Shown one piece after another: positions 18,036 through 27,721 of a stretch of DNA of 64,000 nt (within the stretch, counting starts at the first letter, position 1; the number at the start of each line of letters is the position of its first letter). Both the position numbers and the translations under genes were made by a program. Origin of the DNA: Barthelona sp. PAP020 (lineage: Eukaryota > Metamonada: BaSk clade); the NCBI GenBank assembly GCA_040182905.1, contig JARQWU010000027.1, positions 1-64,000 on the forward strand, written 5' to 3'. Under the pieces are notes generated by a model. The model was not told the origin of the DNA and did no database searches. It saw only the letters and a program-made list of their open reading frames with translations.

Positions 18036-21000
18036 ATGATAATTACATTTAATTTAGTTACTAATACTGAACCACAAACTTTAGACAATTTTGCAAAAGA
18101 ATTTAGAAAATATGTAGAGAATACAGCCAGAGATTTGAAAGGAGAAGATAATTCGACATTTTTACACGATATATATGAATTTATTAGATCAAAATTACAT
18201 AGCAACAATCTTTTAGACAAATATTCAGGATTGATGGCTATTGATTCGTTAATTGAATCTCCCTGTGGGGAAAGTAGCAGTAAAATCCCACGTTTTTTTA
18301 CATTTTTAAGACCTCTATTATTAAGTTCAAATGATTTTAATTTTACTCTAAAGTTATCGAAAGTTTTGGGACATTTGGCCTCTTCGGGGGAAACGATTGT
18401 AAGTGAATATTTAGATCATGAAATTACTCGTTCATTAGAAGTTTTAGAAACAGATATGAGAAATGAAATGGCCATTGTTGGTGCTATTTCTATTTTAAGA
18501 GAATTGAGTTATTCGTCACCAGCTGTATTTTGTGGTTTCTTTGATCGATTTATTGACTCTATTTGGATTGGTATTCAAGATTCTCGAGAATACATTAGAC
18601 GTTTAGCGGTAGATGCATTGTGCACCTCATTGAATCTATTGACCTCCAGGGATCCTATCTATCAGCAACAGAAATTGTTTGATATTTATAATGTTATGAT
18701 AACTCTTTTGGAGTCTAACAATAGTGTTCGAATTCATGGGGGACTTATGGTTGTGGATGCGTTACTGAAGCATAATTCTGAGTTTTTGATCCCAAGGTTT
18801 CAGGGATTATTAACTCAAATCATAAGGTTTTTGGATAGTCGTGATGTTTTGATCCGCAGTCAGTCTATTATCTTAATTGGAGATTTCAGTTTTCATCTGA
18901 ATGAAATGATGATAGAGTTCCTTGAAACTATCATTAAATTGGTTCTAATAAAGGACGTAAAGTATCGATTGTTGATCATTCAGGCCCTTTCAAAGATGTG
19001 TTTGGGGATTAAGTCGAACATGATTAAATACCTGGATGGAATATTGGAGATGTTTAACAAGACTTTTGTAGACTTACAAAAGAAGAAAATAAATATTGAT
19101 GAGGAAGAATTGCTTTTGAGTTTAAAGGATGTTGTTACAGGTATGTCGTATGCTTCCAACAATCGTGAAAAATTATTTCATAAATTTGTCAGTATGGCCT
19201 TCCAATTTCCTCTTTCTGAGGCTTTATCCTTGTTATTGTTAGAAATTGTCAAGTTATCACCGAATAAGCTACCTGATGTGCAAACCAAGTTGTTGAATCA
19301 GATTTCGTTGGTTTTGTCGAATTCACTGTATGTAAATGAAAGTTCCTCATCTTTTGAGATAGAATTTCAAAAGTACAATGGAAATTTCAATTCCATTTTC
19401 TCAACTGTAACACAAAAGCCAGAACAAATGGCTAACAAAAAAAATTTTTCGTTTGTTGAAATATTGAACGCTTTGCGTTGTTTTTATACTTTCAATTTTC
19501 AAAATTTCAATTTAGCTTCCTTCATTCGCAGAGCAGTGAGTTCCTATTTTGATTCTGTTGATGAAAAGATTCGATTGCAAAGTGCTTTGGTTGCTATCAA
19601 ATTTTTATCACCACAAATCACTTCTGACAATAAGGGTTCCAGCTCACGACGTAATTCGAACGATAAGTTGGTAATGAATGCCCCTTCAAGTGGTAAATAT
19701 CGGTCCACAATGTTATTTAGTCTTATTATGCATTTGACAATAATGGCCGTGAGTGATCCCTCACAAGAAGTTAGACTGGCCATTATTTCTTCTTTAGATG
19801 AAAGGTATGATGAATTTATGATTCAGGCAGAAGTATTAGAGACGCTTTTATTGGGATTAAAAGATGAGATTTTTGAAATTCGTTTAAGAACTATTGAATT
19901 GTTAGGAAGATTGTCGTTGAAAAATCCTGCCATGATTGTGAGCACCCTGAGACAAGTTTTAATTCAATTATTGATGCAATTGAGCTATGCTATTGACAGT
20001 AGGGTTAAAGAAGAGAGTTGTAAGTTGATTTCAACAATAATTAGGTCTTGTAACCATCTAATTAAGCCTTATACCTACAATTTAATCGGTAATTTGCAAC
20101 CCAAGCTAAAATTGGAGGATAGTCAAGTGATTACAGCTGTTTTGGAAATGATATCTGAGTTGATTAGTGTTAGCGATTTTAGCAGCATGCAAAACTCCAA
20201 ATTCAAGTTGTTCAAAACAGTATTGCCAATCATTTACGATCAAACATCAGTCCCTAAGAAATCAGCAGCTTTTAAGTTATTAGCTAAACTAGTACAGCAG
20301 GGAGGGTTTCCTATTAAGCCATACAACGAAGAACCTACCTTGTTGAAGACTTTGATCAGTGAATTAGGCAGTGAACAGTCAACTGCTTTAAAAATAGACA
20401 TTTCAAATTTAATTGGTGTTATTGGTGCATTGGATCCCTTTCAATACAAGCTATTGGGGACTTCAAAATTCAAATATGGTAAAGAGGAAGATGAAGAAGA
20501 TGATGATGAGGACGATGAAATATTCTTTGAAATTGATGAGTTGGAGAATGAAAAGGACAGAATTTTTGGCAAGGAAAACTTGACTGAAAATGAAAAAGCA
20601 AACGATGTCGTTGAGCTAAGCGCTCCTGAAAATATTGAAGAAGAAACTGGTGAAATCGATTTAGATCCTATGTCACCTCTATTTTATTGTGGTTTGGTTA
20701 TTTCTGAAATGATCGCCATACTAAATGACACATCCTTACAGCATTATTATCAACTAGCACATCATTGCGCCATATACATATTTAACTTTTTGGTTGACCA
20801 GGATAATGTGTTTTTGCCACACTTTTTGCCTGTTTTATTGAAGCAAATTGTCATAAATGATATGCATCAGCGTGAGTTTTTATTTGCTCAGTTGGTAAAA
20901 TTAATTGATGCGGTAGGTCCTCGTATCAGCCCATTTGTTGCCCAAATCTGCGATTTAAGCATGAATTATTGGTCATATCAAAATCCCAGTATTAGTATAA

Positions 21001-24000
21001 AAATTGTAGATGTAATTGAATCAATCTCTAACGTTCTATCCAATCAGTTTAGAGTTCATGTTCCCTATATTATTCCTCATTTTATGGATGCTGTTAAAAA
21101 AGATCAAACTCCTGGTAAAATATTAGTCAGAAGAATTGTTCAAAGTTTCAGAAAACTTTCTCATTGTTTAAGTGAGTACTTGTTCTTAATCATTCCTTTG
21201 TTGATTCAATTGATTGAGAATTCGGAAATTCCTAACGATGTCAAGGGATATTCTATTGATACCATCAGTCATTTGGCATTGAAGGTAGATTTGAGTCCTT
21301 ATGTTTCTGCAATCATTTTACCATTGATAAGAATTATAGAGAATTCAAATTCGATTTCAAACACTGATTTTGGCACTGCCTCTGATGTAAATAACAGTGG
21401 AGATGAGGCTTTTGTTTTGCAGAAAGCTCTTGAAGCATTTCAAGTGTTAAACATGGTGTTGAAACACAAATTGTCCATATTTTCAAGAAACCTTCATTTA
21501 CTGTTGAAATCTCACAACAAAAACCTTGATTCACCTGAATTTTCACAATTAATTACAGATATCGTCACTGGAACGAGTAATAATAATTTTCATTTTGAAG
21601 ACATAAACCAAATTCCTCAAACACCAAGACAATATCCTGAAAGGTTTGCTTTTGAACCTCGCTTGATGTTAGCTGCTTTAGATTTTCCCATCACATCTCA
21701 AAATGACTGGAATTCCTGGTTAAGAATGATGATAAATACATTATTGAAATATAACCCTTCACCAGCGTTAAGAGCAACAGCGACATTGGCGGAAGTTTAT
21801 GAACCATTAGCTTTGCGTTTATTTAATGCTGCATTTGCTAGTGTTTGGGCTAGTTTATCCAACACATATCAGGATGAATTTATTCGCATTATAAATAATG
21901 CATTAAATTCAAAATCAATTCCCAGACACATATTACAGACTCTGTTAAATTTAGCAGAATTTATGGAGCATAAAAACAACGTTCTACCGTTGGATATACG
22001 TGTATTAGGTAATTTATCTTATAAATGTAATTTATATGCAAAAGCTCTTCATTACAAGGAGATTGAGTTCGAAACCAACCCGTATCTTAACTTTGAGGAA
22101 TTGATTAACATCAACAATCGGTTGAGATTGAATGACGCCACCATTGGTATTTTATTGTATGTACAAAAGATCTGGAATAATGAAAGAAATGGCAATTTGA
22201 CCTTGAATGAGGTTTGGTATGAGAAGTTGGATCGTCATGACATTGCACTCTCATTGTATGAAGCAGAAAGTGAATCTACTTTCAAAACGTTAGTTGGTAA
22301 GGCCAGATGTATGAATCGGTTAGGTAAGTGGAAAGAACAAGTGAATTTAGTCAAAGACAGCTGGGAAAATTTAGATGAGAAATCAAAGCAGTCTTTGGCT
22401 GGTAGCGTGTGTGATTCATGTTTCAAGCTAAAAGATTGGGAAAATTTGAACAAATTTTCTCAAGTTTTTGACCAAAATAGCATTGAAGGAAAGTTTTATT
22501 CTGCTTTGGAAGCTATTGAAAATGATAAATACGAAAAGGGTTTGCTTTGCATAAAAGAATGTCGTGAGATATTAAGCCATCAAATTTCTTCGTTGGCAAG
22601 AGAATCGTATCATCGTTGTTATGATAGTATTGTCAGTTTGCAACAACTATGTGAATTGGAAGAAATCATTCAGTTGAAGGAAAACCCTTCTGTAGAAAAT
22701 GAAAAGCATTTCTTTAAATTGTGGACCAGAAGATTTAAAGGAACCGCCAGAGATCCTAATGTGAGGTTGAATCTTCTTGCGATTCGAAACATTGCCATTC
22801 CCATTGAGGATGATTTGAACATAAGATTACAGTATGTTCGATTATGTGAAAAGAAAAAATCTTTCTCCTTGGCTGAAGCTATCTTGAGACAGTTGATGGA
22901 GAGGCTTCCTGATCATCCTGAGGTTGAATTTGCCTGGTTGACCCATCGTTGGAAAGTTGAAGATCTGGCCAACAAGGGCATTATTTGTGAAGATTTGGAG
23001 AAGTTTGTGCGTTCAATTGAAAATTCATTCCTAATACAGGATGATGACAATTTCAACCAAATATCCATGAATGTGAACAGTGAGCCACATCAAATTCAAG
23101 CTCATGATAAACTCAGATCCCGTGCTCATTTGACATTGGGAAAATGGAAATTGTTCTTGAAGAATGAAGAGATGAGTGATATCATAATCAGCAATGCCTT
23201 GTTACAATTCCGACAGGCTATTAAATTGAACGAACAAAATTATTCTGCTCACCATGAATTGGGCATTTTGTTGTACAACATGTCTCAGAGGAACATTGAT
23301 TCAGAACAAAAAAAAGTCTTGATACCTGAGGCTATGGAATCATTTATTGAGGCTATCGTTCTCAATGGTTCTCAACAGTTGCAGGATCTTTTGCGTTTAT
23401 TACAATTGTGGTTTAACTTTGGAAACCATAGGGAGTTATCTGACCAATTGAGGGATATTTGTACATGGGGTTTTGATAGAATCGCCTCCAAAGTTTGGTT
23501 GCAAGTATTGCCTCAGATGATTGCCAGATTATCTTCAGCCGAACATGACGTTTTGATTCAATTAGAGGATCGTTTGAAAAAAATAGGCACACTTCATCCA
23601 CAATCGTTGATTTATCCATTGACTGTTGCTGCATCAGAAGGCCAACCAATAGCTGCGAGAGTTTTGAGCTCAATGAAGGAACATTCTCCAAAATTGGTTT
23701 CTGATGGTAACATTGTAATTCATGAGTTAATTCGTATTGCTATTCTGTGGTCAGAACAATGGGTTCATGTTTTGGATGAAGCTGGACATTATTTTATCAA
23801 TCAACGTGATTATTTAGGTATGGTCAATGTAATTCAACCCTTGCATGATCTGATCAATAACGGACCCGAAACTCCCAATGAAAATTCATTTTATCAACAA
23901 TACGCTGGCATGTTGAAAGATGCAGGGGATAATCTACAAAATTTCATGGAAACAAGAAATACTTCTGTTCTGCAACAAGCATGGGACAAATATTGTCAAA

Positions 24001-25247
24001 TATATGATCGATTGGCAAGAAACCCCCCTTCTGGTGTGTTAAATTTGGCTCATGTCTCTCCTAAATTATTGAAATTTAACACCAATGCCTTATGCATTCC
24101 TACTTTTTCTACTTATGCTGGAAAATTACCCTTCATCAGAGGTTTTGCCACGAATTTAAACATTCTTTCTTCAAAAAGACATCCTCGAAAGTTGATTATC
24201 AAAGGAAGTGATGGACAGTCCTACCAGTATCTGCTTAAAGCTCATGAAGATTTGCGACAAGATGAACGAGCCATGCAATTCCTTGACTTTGTCAATAAGC
24301 TATGTGAGCAAGATGTTTCCAATCGATTCCACAATGGTATTGAGGCAGTTCGAAGATATTCTGCCACACCAATATCTAATAATGTTGGTTTAGTAGGTTG
24401 GGTTCCTTCTTCAAACACATTATCAGATATTATTCGCAGTTACCGAACCACAGTACATATGGGCGATGATCAAGAGCGAAACATTATTCGTACCAGATGC
24501 AAGACCTATGATAATTTGACATTAGTGCAAAAAGCTGAAGTGTTCCATTATGTCAACAGTGTAACCACTGGAAATGATTTAGCGAGAAACATGTGGTTGA
24601 AGTCTCCTTCGTCTGAAGTTTGGTTGGAACACAGAACAACGTATTCAAGGTCTTTGGCAATCACTTCTATTGTAGGATATATTTTAGGGTTGGGAGATCG
24701 TCATCCTGCCAATTTGATGTTAGATAAGCATACAGGACAGATATTCCATTGTGATTATGGTGATTGCTTTGAGGTTGCAATGTTGCGTTCCCGTTATCCA
24801 GAAAAAGTACCATTTAGGCTTACTAGAATGTTAATTCAAGCATTAGAAGTGAGTGGTATTGAAGGAACGTTCCGTTGTACAGGTGAAATGGTCCTTGGTT
24901 TAATAAGAGAGGAAAGGGAAACAATGATGGCTTTGTTGGAAACATTCATTTATGATCCTTTAATCAACTGGAGGTTTGTCCAAACAGATGATGATATGCG
25001 TGAAATGTTTGAACAAGACCATGGATACAATTCCTTGAGGCTAAGCGTATTTTCACATTACAACGATGCTGATTTCAATGCTAAAGCCTTGGAAGCTATC
25101 AAAAGAATTGATCAAAAGTTGTCAGGCAAAGATTTCCCACATTATGGTACAGTGGACGTGCCAATGCAATTTGAACATCTGATTACTGAAGCAACTGATC
25201 CAGAAAATCTTTGTCAGATGTATTCTGGTTGGTGTGCCTGGTGGTGA
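18036..25247 (+). CDS. TOR: Target of rapamycin (TOR) kinase
   Basis: 2403 residues, uninterrupted. The first about 1200 residues are HEAT-like helical repeats with a strongly acidic insertion (about 815-835). The FAT helical region follows, then the FRB (about 1905-1990) and the kinase domain (about 2030-2330). Visible motifs: LLKAHEDLRQDERAMQF (ATP lysine), GLGDRHPANLMLD (catalytic loop), HCDYGDCFE in place of HIDFGDCFE, and the FATC end QMYSGWCAWW. TOR is the PI3K-related kinase that couples nutrients to growth in TORC1 and TORC2. The FRB matches mTOR in outline (PLHDLINNGPETPNENSF, QQAWDKY), but several rapamycin-contact positions differ (see findings). Ends with TGA. High certainty. Confidence 0.97.
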   Translation: MIITFNLVTNTEPQTLDNFAKEFRKYVENTARDLKGEDNSTFLHDIYEFIRSKLHSNNLLDKYSGLMAIDSLIESPCGESSSKIPRFFTFLRPLLLSSNDFNFTLKLSKVLGHLASSGETIVSEYLDHEITRSLEVLETDMRNEMAIVGAISILRELSYSSPAVFCGFFDRFIDSIWIGIQDSREYIRRLAVDALCTSLNLLTSRDPIYQQQKLFDIYNVMITLLESNNSVRIHGGLMVVDALLKHNSEFLIPRFQGLLTQIIRFLDSRDVLIRSQSIILIGDFSFHLNEMMIEFLETIIKLVLIKDVKYRLLIIQALSKMCLGIKSNMIKYLDGILEMFNKTFVDLQKKKINIDEEELLLSLKDVVTGMSYASNNREKLFHKFVSMAFQFPLSEALSLLLLEIVKLSPNKLPDVQTKLLNQISLVLSNSLYVNESSSSFEIEFQKYNGNFNSIFSTVTQKPEQMANKKNFSFVEILNALRCFYTFNFQNFNLASFIRRAVSSYFDSVDEKIRLQSALVAIKFLSPQITSDNKGSSSRRNSNDKLVMNAPSSGKYRSTMLFSLIMHLTIMAVSDPSQEVRLAIISSLDERYDEFMIQAEVLETLLLGLKDEIFEIRLRTIELLGRLSLKNPAMIVSTLRQVLIQLLMQLSYAIDSRVKEESCKLISTIIRSCNHLIKPYTYNLIGNLQPKLKLEDSQVITAVLEMISELISVSDFSSMQNSKFKLFKTVLPIIYDQTSVPKKSAAFKLLAKLVQQGGFPIKPYNEEPTLLKTLISELGSEQSTALKIDISNLIGVIGALDPFQYKLLGTSKFKYGKEEDEEDDDEDDEIFFEIDELENEKDRIFGKENLTENEKANDVVELSAPENIEEETGEIDLDPMSPLFYCGLVISEMIAILNDTSLQHYYQLAHHCAIYIFNFLVDQDNVFLPHFLPVLLKQIVINDMHQREFLFAQLVKLIDAVGPRISPFVAQICDLSMNYWSYQNPSISIKIVDVIESISNVLSNQFRVHVPYIIPHFMDAVKKDQTPGKILVRRIVQSFRKLSHCLSEYLFLIIPLLIQLIENSEIPNDVKGYSIDTISHLALKVDLSPYVSAIILPLIRIIENSNSISNTDFGTASDVNNSGDEAFVLQKALEAFQVLNMVLKHKLSIFSRNLHLLLKSHNKNLDSPEFSQLITDIVTGTSNNNFHFEDINQIPQTPRQYPERFAFEPRLMLAALDFPITSQNDWNSWLRMMINTLLKYNPSPALRATATLAEVYEPLALRLFNAAFASVWASLSNTYQDEFIRIINNALNSKSIPRHILQTLLNLAEFMEHKNNVLPLDIRVLGNLSYKCNLYAKALHYKEIEFETNPYLNFEELININNRLRLNDATIGILLYVQKIWNNERNGNLTLNEVWYEKLDRHDIALSLYEAESESTFKTLVGKARCMNRLGKWKEQVNLVKDSWENLDEKSKQSLAGSVCDSCFKLKDWENLNKFSQVFDQNSIEGKFYSALEAIENDKYEKGLLCIKECREILSHQISSLARESYHRCYDSIVSLQQLCELEEIIQLKENPSVENEKHFFKLWTRRFKGTARDPNVRLNLLAIRNIAIPIEDDLNIRLQYVRLCEKKKSFSLAEAILRQLMERLPDHPEVEFAWLTHRWKVEDLANKGIICEDLEKFVRSIENSFLIQDDDNFNQISMNVNSEPHQIQAHDKLRSRAHLTLGKWKLFLKNEEMSDIIISNALLQFRQAIKLNEQNYSAHHELGILLYNMSQRNIDSEQKKVLIPEAMESFIEAIVLNGSQQLQDLLRLLQLWFNFGNHRELSDQLRDICTWGFDRIASKVWLQVLPQMIARLSSAEHDVLIQLEDRLKKIGTLHPQSLIYPLTVAASEGQPIAARVLSSMKEHSPKLVSDGNIVIHELIRIAILWSEQWVHVLDEAGHYFINQRDYLGMVNVIQPLHDLINNGPETPNENSFYQQYAGMLKDAGDNLQNFMETRNTSVLQQAWDKYCQIYDRLARNPPSGVLNLAHVSPKLLKFNTNALCIPTFSTYAGKLPFIRGFATNLNILSSKRHPRKLIIKGSDGQSYQYLLKAHEDLRQDERAMQFLDFVNKLCEQDVSNRFHNGIEAVRRYSATPISNNVGLVGWVPSSNTLSDIIRSYRTTVHMGDDQERNIIRTRCKTYDNLTLVQKAEVFHYVNSVTTGNDLARNMWLKSPSSEVWLEHRTTYSRSLAITSIVGYILGLGDRHPANLMLDKHTGQIFHCDYGDCFEVAMLRSRYPEKVPFRLTRMLIQALEVSGIEGTFRCTGEMVLGLIREERETMMALLETFIYDPLINWRFVQTDDDMREMFEQDHGYNSLRLSVFSHYNDADFNAKALEAIKRIDQKLSGKDFPHYGTVDVPMQFEHLITEATDPENLCQMYSGWCAWW

Positions 25248-25329
25248 TTGATTTCTGATTTGACAATTGAAAATTTGCCCTGTGTCAAATTTATCACATG
25301 TGAAAGAAAATATTTAACTAGTTTGTAAA

Positions 25330-25700
25330 TTTATTTTATTTTTCTTCTTGTACGAACCTTTTCCAGAACTTACCCAAATCAGAGACTGGGAATCTCAGTT
25401 TATTGATAAACAATAAACCTTAATCTTTATTCTTTTCGGGGGATCCAGCGTTCCTGAAAGGAGCCTCTCTTTTTTGAGACCTACTCTTTCATAGGCTTTA
25501 GGAAAGCTACGCCCTATGCGGGGTGTGAAATATTGCATTACTAATTGCTCAAAAGAGCTTAACGCTCAGATATTTTTGAAAATTTATCCTAATTGTGCAA
25601 GTTTTCATACATTCACCGTGGCAGGTCAAAAATTTGGGGTAGGTTAAGGAAAAGTTCCGTACCTCGAGGTAAAAAGAAGGATCGGAAAATTTCGATTCAG
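25330..25700 (+). ncRNA. Candidate structured non-coding RNA containing repeat copy 1
   Basis: A stretch less A+T-rich than its surroundings with a series of small perfect hairpins: TCCT-gaa-AGGA (25452-25462), GCTTT-agg-AAAGC (25495-25507), GAGC-ttaac-GCTC (25555-25567), and nested stems TTCCG/CGGAA (25655-25659 with 25683-25687) around the palindrome TACCTCGAGGTA (25660-25671). It has no sustained reading frame. The first 110 bp recur at 63.74 kb, where another set of hairpins follows. I cannot place it in a known RNA class: it shows no convincing match to snRNA, RNase P, SRP RNA or tRNA. The strand and the ends are guesses. Confidence 0.35.
25337..25446 (+). repeat. 110-bp dispersed repeat, copy 1
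   Basis: Aligns without gaps to 63741-63850; I count 11 differences in 110 positions. It contains the shared core CCTTTTCCRGAACTTACCCA and the inverted repeat GAGA-ctgggaa-TCTC (25382-25396). It lies between two convergent genes (TOR and gamma-glutamyl hydrolase), so it is not a shared promoter of the neighbouring protein genes. Orientation on + is arbitrary. Confidence 0.85.
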
Positions 25701-25840
25701 CAAAAAATGATAGGCTTGTCAACAACACTCTTTTTTTTTTTGAAGAAATTAGTAAAAAAAAAACAAATTGTAGATACACCATCCACAAAAAACAAAAAAA
25801 AAAACTGATAGATAGTTTAAAAATATTTACAAAAGTTTGT

Positions 25841-26716
25841 TTATGGTTCAATAATATAAATTTGTTCATATGTACCGGTAGGAGTGGGTTTGTTGGTCAT
25901 TGAAAAAAAGCTCTTGTCACGCCAAGAATTTCCGTTGGTTCGATCTCCAGTTTGTCTGGCTATATCCAAAAAGAATTCACCCAAAGCATAGTTCAACTCA
26001 ATAGTCTTCTTTGAATGATCAAGATTTGCAGGATGGTACTCAAATGCAGGCTTTTCGGGATGAAATTGAGTTGCAAAGATGGGATATTGATGGTGCTCCA
26101 AAATTGCAACCGTTCCATGAACTTGTGCCGCCAATTTAAAATTGTCTTTTAAAGTGCTTTTATAAAAATTATTTACAGTAACACCTTTGGAATGATGATG
26201 ATAGTAATAGGGCCCTGTATAATCTTCATGAGTTGACAAATGTTTAATTATTTGAGAAGTAGAATCAACTTCATCAAGACCTTTCATAACATCGCTCCAA
26301 TTATCAACATAAGAAATTACTTCTTCGGCGGAAAAATATTCGGCAATAGCTTCAAATCCCAAACATGTGCCCCAAAGAGGGGTAATTCTTCCATATTCAT
26401 TTAAAGAAAGAACTTTAGCTGTTACATATAGTTGTTGTAAGTAATATCTTGAATGTGGAACGTCTGGCCAGCCACCAACTAAAAGAACTCCATTTGAATT
26501 AACAATAATTCTATCTATTTCACTTTGAGTAGCATTCCATGGAATAGGAACGGCAACACCGCCAGCAGATTCAATCCATTTCACATATGAAGCAGCTACA
26601 TATTGAGTGTCATAATTGTGGTTTGGCATCGATAATATTGCAATAATTACTGGTGTTCCACTGCAAAACACCAATGATAAAACCAAGATAAATGGAATTA
26701 AGCGTAAAAAATTCAT
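25841..26716 (-). CDS. GGH: Gamma-glutamyl hydrolase (folylpolyglutamate hydrolase)
   Basis: 291 residues with an N-terminal signal peptide (FLRLIPFILVLSLVFCSG). It is a class-I glutamine-amidotransferase-like peptidase C26: the nucleophile Cys is in PLWGTCLGFE and the catalytic His in FATQFHPEKPAFE. GVLLVGGWPDVPHS and YYHHHSKGV match conserved family positions. GGH trims the gamma-linked glutamate chain of folates in lysosomes or secreted fluid. The signal peptide agrees with a lysosomal or secreted location. Length is close to that of the human mature enzyme. It is convergent with TOR, with a structured non-coding block between. Confidence 0.93.
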   Translation of the reverse strand: MNFLRLIPFILVLSLVFCSGTPVIIAILSMPNHNYDTQYVAASYVKWIESAGGVAVPIPWNATQSEIDRIIVNSNGVLLVGGWPDVPHSRYYLQQLYVTAKVLSLNEYGRITPLWGTCLGFEAIAEYFSAEEVISYVDNWSDVMKGLDEVDSTSQIIKHLSTHEDYTGPYYYHHHSKGVTVNNFYKSTLKDNFKLAAQVHGTVAILEHHQYPIFATQFHPEKPAFEYHPANLDHSKKTIELNYALGEFFLDIARQTGDRTNGNSWRDKSFFSMTNKPTPTGTYEQIYIIEP

Positions 26717-26968
26717 TTACCTTTGTGATTTTTAACACAGTTTTCTCAATTTCCCAATGTTTTTTCCTTCTTATCTGTTCATTGTTGAACTTTCAGCCAT
26801 TGATCACTTAGTGATTTGTAAAAAACAACATTATAATTAAGAAAAGATTCAAACCTACATTTTCAAAAATAAACAACTGCCAAACTTTTATTAAAATGAT
26901 TTGTTTCAAAAAGAACCCAACATAAATAAAGTATTTAGAAAAAAGTTTTTGTTTATGTTTTTTTCCAA

Positions 26969-27721
26969 ATGAGCGATTCACAATCTCCATCTGAAAACAC
27001 ATTGAAAAAATTATACACTACATTTGATAAGTATCAAACGGTTTTAAATGGTTTTGAAAGAAATTCCAAGAAGGGTTTAGAAGAGAAATTAAAAAAACTC
27101 AATGAATCAATAGATAACTTTGATTTTCAAGGACAAAAGTCTTTAAATGAGTTACGTGATGAAGTTTTAAAACTTGGAAGTGCAGTTCAAAGACATTTTG
27201 AAACTTTTAATGAATTACAAAAGGAGGTTGACAGTGTATTTACCGAATTTTCAACAAATATGAATCAGTTACTTGATAAATCTATTTCAAACATGAATAA
27301 TCATGATGAAATTCAACAGTATTTAGATGAACAATCTGAATTCCTATCTGTAAGATTGAAAGAATTTCAAGAAAAATTGTCGGAAAGATACAGAACTATC
27401 AAAATTACTTTGTGGAAAGAAGAAATTCCCAAAACAATTGATACTTTAGATCGTTTTGCCAATGTTGACCAATTGAAGCAAAAGCAATTTGATGAAAAAA
27501 TTTCCAGCATTAGAATTGCTGTTGAGCAAAATATTAATGAATCTCGAATTTCAAGACAAAATTATGATCAAAATACTGCTGATAGGCTTGCTGGTGCTTA
27601 CAAAAATTTCATTGAATCATTAGCTTCTTCACGAAAAGAGAGACGTGAAACTGAAGATAAAATACTGAGCGTGATTGAGGAAACGATAATCAAAATCAAT
27701 GCTTCTTCTGCTTTGGCGTGA
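26969..27721 (+). CDS. Coiled-coil protein, SF-assemblin/giardin-like candidate
   Basis: 250 residues, almost wholly helical and charged, with heptad-like spacing and no Pro/Gly-rich breaks. The short Ser-rich head followed by a continuous rod of about 220 residues, and the C-terminal ETEDKILSVIEETIIKI, recall SF-assemblins and beta-giardins, which form striated fibres at basal bodies. I cannot confirm the family from the sequence alone; a generic coiled-coil protein is possible. Its flagellar gene neighbours are consistent with, but do not prove, a basal-body role. Confidence 0.6.
   Translation: MSDSQSPSENTLKKLYTTFDKYQTVLNGFERNSKKGLEEKLKKLNESIDNFDFQGQKSLNELRDEVLKLGSAVQRHFETFNELQKEVDSVFTEFSTNMNQLLDKSISNMNNHDEIQQYLDEQSEFLSVRLKEFQEKLSERYRTIKITLWKEEIPKTIDTLDRFANVDQLKQKQFDEKISSIRIAVEQNINESRISRQNYDQNTADRLAGAYKNFIESLASSRKERRETEDKILSVIEETIIKINASSALA

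Noticed and set aside
25368-25380. ACTTACCC in the 110-bp repeat as a U1 snRNA 5' end
   Set aside because: No U1 stem-loop I sequence or Sm site follows at the right place, and the repeat starts 30 bases upstream of it.
25621-25631. GCAGGTCAAAA resembling SRP RNA helix 8
   Set aside because: The GGAA tetraloop that should precede it is absent, and no helix 6 or Alu-domain motif could be found nearby.
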